This document shows, piece after piece, positions 56,751 to 64,000 of a stretch of 64,000 bases of DNA. Source of the stretch: Thelephora terrestris. Taxonomy: Eukaryota; Basidiomycota; Agaricomycetes; Thelephorales; Thelephoraceae. Position 1 is the stretch's first letter; each line of letters begins with the position of its first letter. The stretch covers positions 584,001 through 648,000 of the forward strand of contig WIUZ02000015.1 in assembly GCA_015956445.1 (NCBI GenBank), written 5' to 3'. The translations under genes and the position numbers were made by a program. The notes beneath the pieces were generated by a model. The model searched no databases, was not told the DNA's origin, and saw only the letters and a list, made by a program, of their open reading frames with translations.

Positions 56751-58667
56751 CTACAGATAGTATGGGATGGTGGTTGGGGATTCCGCGTCCGGAGAGCGGT
56801 TGGCGAGGAAGTGGGTGTTGTGTACGGGCGTACCAGTGACGCGATCCTCATAATCCGGATAAAAATGACCGCCACCAGGATTTCCTGTTGGGGGAGCGTC
56901 TAAACCGTGCGACATTAGAGGGAAAGAAGAAGTCGCGGAGGTTTGTTCCGGCCGATGCGCTAGTCGTGGAGCCAAGACACCGCCAGGGTGTGACTCCAGG
57001 GAACGGGGATACGCTGACAATTCGATCTGTCCCTGTTGCCTGCTATAATCGTTCCAGCACGAACGATTGGATCCGTAGATGTCGCTGTACTGCGGCGCCA
57101 AATGTGATCCGTCGATGGGGATTGCCTGAGACACAGAGTGGTGTGCCCTTAACTCGCCGGGAAGCTCGTGACTGTAGTTCTGGAGTTCATGATAGCCAGG
57201 TGACAGTGAAGAAAAAGAATCCGGAGCAGATTGCGAAGCTAGAGCCATGTGCTGGAAGCGATCGAAGGTGGGGATCGGGATTGGTAAAGACGCTTGCAAA
57301 GGACTTATGCTCCTTGGCCCCGGAGATGATGAGGATGTTCCAGCGCTTAGATAGTATGGCGATGGAGGTGAAGAACTGCGGGAGGGAGAAGTGACCGAGG
57401 AGTATGGTGATCTGTGTTCGTCCGATGAAGTTGCGGGTGGGAAGGCGTTGAAATAGGATGGTGCTTTTGAGACACGCGACGTGACTTTGCGCCTGGAGGG
57501 GGGACGACTAGAGGGGTCTGGAGATGCCGGCTGGGTCGTCGAAGAGGTGGTTCGAGTATGCAGGCTTCTCTTTTGGTATGGTTGACCGGGCCTATCCGCG
57601 GAGGGCTGGTCTCTCCGAGTCCTCGAGCGTCGCTTCTTTTCCATTCCATTCATCTTTTGGAGCTGATAGACCAAACTAGGTTTGTCAATGGAAGACGCTG
57701 AGGTCGTTGATTGAGATCCCGAATTAGGAACGCGTCCAGTATCCACCACCGATGCCTTCCCCTTTCCTGCGAATTTTGATTCCAAATATGTCAGCAGGAG
57801 GCATGATGGTGACGGAGCAAAATTGGAAGACCTGTTACATCGTGGAAATCGTACAGATAAAACACGAATTTATTGTCATTGGTGAAGGACTGGTACGCTT
57901 GACCTTTCCCAATCTAAGGTCACACTCAATTAGAGTTGTTCGAGAAATTGGAATCAGCAAATTTACCAGGTCCAAATACAAAGGGGTTAGACCATCCATC
58001 TCAGCCTGAGATGGAACGATCAGGTGCAACCGGATTTCTTCCTGGATGAAGCGGGCGATGAGAAAAGCTCAAAGTCGCTTCAGGTTTACGCACTCGATGC
58101 AACTGTTCCACCACGGCAGACCATGCGAGATTTTTGCGTGTGCCCAGCACGTCTGTGGAGGGGTTCACGGTCGCTACAACGACAAGATGGCGTGTCGCAG
58201 GTTCACGGTCGAAAGTCGCCGACAATGCCTAAACATGGGAGTCGTGTCAACGTATCAGTGGTGGAAACCAGTTCAGCTTACCTCAATCGCGGAGGTAACA
58301 TTGATAGGAGAAATAGTGGTTTCAGCGTGAGGACTGAAGCTAACGAATGGTATATCATTCCAATGCGGTGGCCGGCAACCAGAACAATCAAATGAGGGAT
58401 TAAATGGAGCATGTTGGGACGTAGTCATCCACAACGTCTCGGCCTGGGGGCCGCGGTCAGTGGATGAGAGGAAGCACGAGCAGAGTAACTCACGGCGGCG
58501 TTGGGGTTTGCAGCTTGGATGGCATTAAGGAGAGTCGGGAGGTAAGCATCCCTCACATGCTGCCAAAGAAATTCCAAAGAGCTCGAATCCTCGATCAAGA
58601 ATAGAAGTGCTGTGGCGTCTCTGGGACGGTTGAAGATAGCGTCGATAGCAGCAGAAGGCGAAGTCAT
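56751..58667 (-). CDS. Mediator subunit 25-like protein (VWA domain plus disordered tail)
   Basis: Exons by frame: 58667 to about 58494; about 58450-58290; about 58230-58090; about 58050-57840; and the large last exon ending at 56751. The first (ATALLFLIEDSSSLEFLWQH...YLPTLLNAI) and second (LWMTTSQHAPF...ISPINVTSAIE) match the VWA fold of Med25-type proteins, followed by a conserved hydrophobic strand (RHLVVVATVNPS) and RLHLIVPSQAEMDGLTPLYL. The C-terminal 340 residues are Ser/Pro/Arg-rich and disordered. Med25 links activators to the Mediator complex in the nucleus. The assignment rests on pattern recall and exon order, not on alignment. Confidence 0.6.
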
Positions 58668-58669
58668 TC

Positions 58670-60200
58670 GGACTAGCTGCAGGGGGGAATAGTAGTGAAC
58701 TGGGGGGGTTCATAAAAGGAGAAACGAGATCGTGATCATTCCGAGAGGGCAAGAAAACATCCGTCGTGACCGGTGATGCATGATGCGGGACCCCGAGACC
58801 CTGTGCGTGCATGCGTCGATAAGCACTTTGCCACACGCATCCCTTTTGTGATTGTCGACATGATGACCATAACCTCTTCCCGTGTCGGACGCTTTAGCGT
58901 GCCGCGAGTATGTCGCGTGTCCCTCAACCCCAAGCCCCGTGCTTCGTCATCTGAAGCTATCGGTCAGGCCCATCTGGGGGTACATCCTTACTACCTCACC
59001 AGCAAATCCGGATGCAAAGGAACCCACGGGATTTGCGGCGTAACCGTGGGAACAACTTTCCCAATCCCGTTTATCAACACGCGACGACCGTCAGCCTCAC
59101 CAGTCCACCGTCCATACCGTCGATGGCCTAGCCCTTCAGGGAAATGTGTCGTATCGCGTGTGGGGTTGTTGGGGGCCTCAAAAGAAATTAACTTGAAGGG
59201 ATTTTCAATACATCGATCCATGCAAGGTACGACGACGTAGACACACTGCTATTTACTCTGTCGAAGCCGAGTCGAAGCCATGTTGAACCGATATTTACGA
59301 CGTGAACCCATTGAGATCACGTGATCTGGCCTGATCCAAGCCTGATTCCAGTCGCGCGGCCTAGATCTTTCTAAGTTACGTGAAATAGATCCGGCTCGCC
59401 TAGTGTCATTCGGCCTCGCTTACGCTCGACCGGATTCTCACTGGGCTTCAGCCTCAGCTCTTAAACCGCCTCCAGCTCGACCTTCTAGGGAAGCGGTTCA
59501 TAGTTGACAGGGAAACAATTAAACAACACGAGAGGTCGAAAGGATACTTGAGCCCGACAGCCCAGAGATCGACAACTTCGCCACGCGTGTATGAAATACC
59601 CAGGTCTCATTGCTGCCAGAAGGAGTTGCTCTTCATAACACTTACCCGGAATGTTGAGAAAGGTAAAACCCCTCCTCCTGCGTAAAGCTGGGGGTGCTTC
59701 CGCGCGAGATTTTTATCTTTTCACCAGTTCGCGCCCAACATATTATTAGCCGAGCTTGCGAGGCTCTATGTCTGCGCGGTTTCGAAAAACGTAGATTAAG
59801 TAAGCAAACGTAGTACCTTTTATGGTAATACGCTTTGCTTAGCTAATTTCCGCGAGTCGGCTAAGTTAGCATGGGTTCAAGTACATTGGCAGGACTTTGC
59901 GCCTTTTGCGACCAAAAAATTCCAAGTCTTTACAGCAAAAAAAATTGTATTTAACACGAGTGAATTTCGGAATTGACGAGCTCGGCTCTGCCATGAGGGA
60001 TACCCTCATAAATAACATTTTATTTGGCCATAGATCGGCACATCAGCGCAGCTGTTCAACGTTCAACGTTCAGCCACGTTGTGTTGCACTAATTTACAGG
60101 ATAAAAGAACCGAGCAGGATAGGCATAATATACAGACGTGCGTGAAAAACATAGGGAGATGTCGAAGAGGATCAAAGGAATCGTAAAAGTCAAATAACCG
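58670..60200. other. Intergenic region
   Basis: An open frame at 58773-59240 (plus) has no motif. From 59240 on there are several AT-rich segments and an imperfect inverted pair (GTAAGCAAACG and CGCTTTGCTTAG, 59800-59845). I found no tRNA that would fold. Confidence 0.4.
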
Positions 60201-60207
60201 CGCCGAA

Positions 60208-61752
60208 TCACTGCCGTAGTACAAAAGTTGTGATTGACCAGGTACTTTCCGCATCCATGAAAGATGTCCACGGACACCCTTCGGCTTCCCTCCAAGCAGA
60301 GCTCCTGAGCGTGACCCTCACTGGCGCATTGCTGTAGGCCCGGAATTGTAGATAGGATCTGACCTGATTTCCCTCCTGGGCGGTAAGAGGCGCGTATGCC
60401 ATGAGATCCAAATGCTTCAATGCGGGCAAGCGCAACTGATAGGAGGGATAGCGGGAAACCCCCAAGAATTGTAGGATCTCGCACAGCGAGCCTCCAATGA
60501 CAGCGAGAGATTTGACGCAAACGAGGGATGAGAATGCCGGGAACAAGGTCGCGATCGAGGGTCGATCAAAGTCGATGGCGAGGGAAACCCTCGGGGAGAG
60601 CTGCAACCGTTGGAAGAGGTCTCTGCACGACCTATCGACCCATCTCTCCCAATCAACCTGCCTCCATCTGAACCAATTGAGGCGAACCAAAAACTGGAAT
60701 CCTTTCCCGGATATTTCGATGGTGAAGAACCGCCTTGTCGGTTCCTGCCGAGCAACAGCCGCGATGGACCCTAGTCCGGGTGTCTCGAGCAGAGGAGGGG
60801 TCTGAATGCGCCACAAGAGGGCTGGATCGTGGAAAAGGGGTAGCGAAGTGGTGTTGTCGTTGGGACGGGTTCCGTATATAAGGAAAGCTCGAAGGTTCGG
60901 CGCGCACAGGTGTTGCAGCACCGGTGCGAAATCACAGTCGGTGAAGGAGATTTTGCGAAGAGTGGTCGATACCATTCCCGATTTAGGCAAAAATGGATTC
61001 CTGAAAACCCAATGGCGAAAATTTTCGAGGTGGAGGTTTTGGAGCTGTGGAAGGCCCTGCAGTAATTGAATGAGGGCCCTCAAGGAGGTTCTTGTTGGAT
61101 CGCCGGCGTAGCTGAGGCTGAGGTTGGACAGAGCGGGGGAAGTGGAAGCGTTCCACAGCTTGCTGTGAGAAGTTGTGAGCGCCATCGCACGGAGACTTGG
61201 CAAGGGGCCACAGAAAACGGAGGTCCGCCCAGTGACGCCGATCCGGAGGTATCCCAGAGCTGAAGCGCGACCCTTGAGCATATTGCACATCTTGTCCGAA
61301 GGATCCCAGACCTGGCACCGTACAATGCTTGGACCGAACCCGGACAGACGCTTGAAGAGACGTGTAACTTTGTCACATAACCGAGTGAACCTGTCCATAT
61401 CCCCCTCGGAGCCAGCGATGAACACGTGAAGAGGAATCTTTGAGCCTCTGCCGAGAAGGCGAAGGCAAGCTTGGGCGGTTTCGACGGTGGAAACGTTTGT
61501 TGTGTCAAACGCGATATCCCGAAATAGGAGCTTGGCTGTAGCGATCCAGAGGTACCACGATTTGCAGGTATTCTTGATCTGGAGGATGTTTGTAATTTTG
61601 CGGTGTTTGTGCAAAACCAACGCGCGGCCGTCTGGCGGTGGTTCTTCCACAGCCTGGCAAACCAGGACTAAGATTTCGGGCGGGAGACGTTCCGTGACCT
61701 TTCCGCTGTAATGAGCGAAATCAGAAGAGGATGGGAAACACATAAAATACAT
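60208..61752 (-). CDS. F-box protein with LRR-like body
   Basis: About 510 residues. The F-box begins at VTERLPPEILVLVCQAVEE near 61690 and is followed by NTCKSWYLWIATAKLLFRDI. The body has regular Leu-rich segments (LSNLSLSYAG, LQNLHLENF, LRAFLIYG, LKHLDLMAY). The F-box binds Skp1 and the body selects substrates. The 20 residues before the F-box (MYFMCFPSSSDF) look atypical, so translation may start at an exon further upstream. It differs from the 15709-17013 gene beyond the domain level. The frame is unbroken and looks functional. Confidence 0.82.
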   Translation of the reverse strand: MYFMCFPSSSDFAHYSGKVTERLPPEILVLVCQAVEEPPPDGRALVLHKHRKITNILQIKNTCKSWYLWIATAKLLFRDIAFDTTNVSTVETAQACLRLLGRGSKIPLHVFIAGSEGDMDRFTRLCDKVTRLFKRLSGFGPSIVRCQVWDPSDKMCNMLKGRASALGYLRIGVTGRTSVFCGPLPSLRAMALTTSHSKLWNASTSPALSNLSLSYAGDPTRTSLRALIQLLQGLPQLQNLHLENFRHWVFRNPFLPKSGMVSTTLRKISFTDCDFAPVLQHLCAPNLRAFLIYGTRPNDNTTSLPLFHDPALLWRIQTPPLLETPGLGSIAAVARQEPTRRFFTIEISGKGFQFLVRLNWFRWRQVDWERWVDRSCRDLFQRLQLSPRVSLAIDFDRPSIATLFPAFSSLVCVKSLAVIGGSLCEILQFLGVSRYPSYQLRLPALKHLDLMAYAPLTAQEGNQVRSYLQFRAYSNAPVRVTLRSSAWREAEGCPWTSFMDAESTWSITTFVLRQ

Positions 61753-61759
61753 CGACTAA

Positions 61760-62780
61760 CGCGTTCGGTCTGGGAGCTTGGGAGCGAGTGAACGGACGGG
61801 GCATTCGAGCAGTCCAGGGAGAGATGTGGTGATCTGAACGGGGGGATTCGCAACCATTTATATGCTCCGAAAGGCCAAAAGAGCACTGTTGAAAGCAGTC
61901 GATCATCGATCATTCGCGATCGACTTCACAAAAGCTGAAAGGAAGCTACAAGTGATGATACGGTTCGTATCACATGACGGTGACCAAGTGTGACCTGACT
62001 GACAATGATAACATGACAAAAAGTAGGCGACAGCATTAACCATTGCACGCAGTGGGCAGAGGCAAGGGCGGATAGAGGTACCCCTTCGCGTGTGTTCTGG
62101 ATCTTCTGCAATGAGTAAGCATAGGCGACAGATTTGACAATAGTCAGAGCGGATTACATTCGTAGCTTCAAAACGCTTGATCGATTGAGGAACCTAGTCA
62201 TAAGGGGAGGCACCGCTAAGTAGGAAGCGAGTGAACGTGCTGCAAGCCCCTCACAGCCATCGGTCGGATGGGCGGGTCCTTCTCGTTACCCCATCACAAC
62301 TGCGCGACAGACATCCGGTCTATCCGAGACTTCTCAATCGAGCATAAAATCGGCTGCTTGTCCAGCAACAGCCGCTGCGAAGCTCATCTCTAGCCTTTTG
62401 GGTGTGGACCTTACATACCTCAGCAGCACAACCGCCCAAAGACAAGCTCAAGCCGATAGAGACACCGAGCATTTGTTCGAGCTCTCAACCTACTCCACAC
62501 AAACCTAAGAACGAACAGTCCACATGTGTTGCAGAGGCCCGTCAACGCCAACACCGGTGCTTCTCCCACCGTTTCTAGGAAAACCGTTAATGTTCCGTTC
62601 GTCCAAAGAATGGGAACAACTCGGCTAACGGTTTTCTTCGTTTCCTTCTCTCGCATACGCGTGTGAAGGATCCCCGATCCTCCAATACGCCCCATATGTT
62701 TCACAAAGAATCAGGTGGTTTTCTTGAGCAGGGCGTGACGGTCCAGTACAGCATCAATAAATAACACATCTGGAAAACAG
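61760..62780. other. Intergenic region with short dispersed repeat
   Basis: Contains the second copy of the short dispersed repeat (about 62060-62190). The open frame 62420-62704 (minus) has no known motif. No gene is supported. Confidence 0.4.
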
Positions 62781-63066
62781 CGACGGTATCATTGAGGCAA
62801 GGATCGAGAATGGGGAGGAGACTTTCCTGTAAACTCTTTGCTATTGTTCACCGAGCGCAGAACACGGCGGCGAACCGTTGTACATGGAGACTTTTTTCGG
62901 TTTATCAGAGGGTGCGCCAGTTTCCCCTTCTCCTCACGTTCCCTGATGGTTGTGTCGCGATCTGCGCAAACCAACCTGGCGTACCATTGCTCTCAGGCTT
63001 AGAACCATATCCGCAATAACAGGGTGAAATGCCTTGTCGAAAACCGTGACTTGATTCCAGCTCATA

Positions 63067-63297
63067 TCAAGCACAGTTGGTGCGGATGTGGAGATCCACA
63101 AGACGAGGCTTGAGGTTGGAAGGGGAGAAACCGATGATGTCGAGAGTGTAGAGGTATACCGCATGGTGGTTCGGAACCGGATGGAAACGGTCGGTCCTCT
63201 TTAATGGAGCAATGTCAGACACAGTGTTGAGCGTCAACGCGAGGTTGTGTGAGCTACCCAGATGGAGCTCGAGGCCGCAACCAAGAACATCACGCAT
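63067..63297 (-). pseudogene. Fragment of an F-box/LRR-type protein
   Basis: A minus-strand frame with LELHLGSSHNLALTLNTVSD followed by DRFHPVPNHHAVYLY and PRLVDLHIRT. It shows the Leu-rich pattern of the local F-box family but has no start and no F-box. It ends within the window and is flanked on the right by an R copy. Confidence 0.4.
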
Positions 63298-63399
63298 CCC
63301 GGCCTTTCACCGCACTTGGGCTCGACGTCGTACGCGGGGAGAGAGCGAGGTGCATAGACTGCAGAGAGGACGAATGACGATGGGAAACAATCGGTCACG

Positions 63400-64000
63400 A
63401 AGGATGTCGATGCGACCGGATCGATCGAAACACAGTCCAGCGCGGTCCGTTACATCCCGTCACATCCTGTGACACGAATTTCGCTTTTTCTTCCAAGTCC
63501 TCCTCCGCTACGGACTCGCTCGGGCTTGACTCCTGCTCCCCTTTCTCCCTCGCTGCCTCGAGCGACTACGTTCGATGAGGTGGAGCTACAGACTGAGTAC
63601 GGTGTTCCAGCCTGATCGTCTGCCGGGTCGGATGAAGTCTACGGGAAATGTTCGTCTCGGTGCGTCCGTAGCAGCCTCGCCTACCTCAATGCTCATTCTC
63701 AATCCTCATCTCTCTCAGATTCTCTCTTCTACCGGCCAGTCTTCTTCCACAGTCCCCCTCGGTCTCTTTCAACCCTTGGATCTGCCTCTCTGGACCAGTG
63801 ACTTTCCCTTCCATCGGCGCTCGCAACCGCTTCCCTTTACCCCATCTCAACCTTTAGCTCAGACCTCTACAACCTGCAATGCACCAACGGCGACCAACTT
63901 CTCCAACTTGAAGACCTTCAGCGACGATTTTAGGCGTGGCTGGGGTCGTAGACTGAGTACGGCGTTTCAGCCTGATCGTCTGCTGATTTGAACGGAGTTT
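63400..64000. repeat. R repeat, copy E (inverted, cut by window end)
   Basis: The same modules as copies A-D but in opposite orientation: inverted cores at about 63597-63625 and 63955-63985, and reversed GTCACATCC words near 63455. The copy probably continues beyond the window. Confidence 0.8.

Noticed and set aside
59700-59880. tRNA-like strings (GGGTTCAAGTAC and nearby stems)
   Set aside because: No acceptor stem or anticodon arm could be drawn; only a weak inverted pair is present.
1-64000. CRISPR arrays, riboswitches and bacterial operon signals
   Set aside because: The window is eukaryotic with spliced genes; the repeats seen have no regular spacer pattern.

Overview
This is a eukaryotic window from a filamentous basidiomycete, most likely an agaricomycete. 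Genes carry many introns of about 50 bp with GTRNGT donors and YAG acceptors. Protein types are those expanded in Agaricomycetes: NACHT/STAND receptors, F-box/LRR-like proteins, Tnp2-type CACTA transposases and a Ty3 LTR retrotransposon. I cannot name the species. No rRNA, convincing tRNA or CRISPR array was seen.

Layout. 1-515 is one copy of a duplicated block whose second copy is 17488-17996. At 2522-6622 lies the most unusual gene: a NACHT receptor whose C-terminal half is a kinase fold lacking both catalytic aspartates. Its 3' half is strongly CpG-poor, unlike its 5' half. 6623-9130 is gene-poor and holds minisatellites. 9131-14075 holds two unrecognised minus-strand genes. 15709-20000 is an F-box region: an F-box gene, a beheaded DPH4 fragment, a decayed F-box relative and an AT-rich stretch. 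20427-29232 is a complete-looking Ty3-type retrotransposon with identical 319-bp LTRs. It sits inside a minus-strand host gene that it has cut in two.

29961-31215 is one of several copies of a modular repeat, here called R. 31461-34475 holds a SUN-domain gene beside a second membrane protein gene, both on the minus strand. 36297-37254 is an unrecognised gene. 37539-43757 is a CACTA-type DNA transposon with a split transposase gene and an R array on its right. A decayed second copy follows at about 43760-47225, interrupted by an 839-bp foldback element (43778-44616) with CACTG/CAGTG ends and a GGT target duplication.

47226-55000 mixes fragments and genes: a receptor-type N-terminal helical fragment, a membrane-protein candidate, an intron-bearing pseudogene of the 49-kDa subunit of mitochondrial complex I, an RTC4-domain gene and another R copy. 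55090-61752 holds a coiled-coil tail-anchored protein candidate, a Mediator-25-like gene and an F-box gene. The window ends in F-box remnants and an inverted R copy.

Overall this looks like accessory, repeat-rich sequence, with scattered housekeeping-type genes (SUN, RTC4, Med25-like) among receptors, F-box genes, gene fragments and transposons. The main points of interest are the receptor-pseudokinase fusion and its CpG boundary, the very recent retrotransposon insertion into a host gene, the foldback element with a visible empty-site paralogue, and the shared R repeat that seems to travel with the CACTA elements. Exon limits were read by eye from splice signals and frame continuity.
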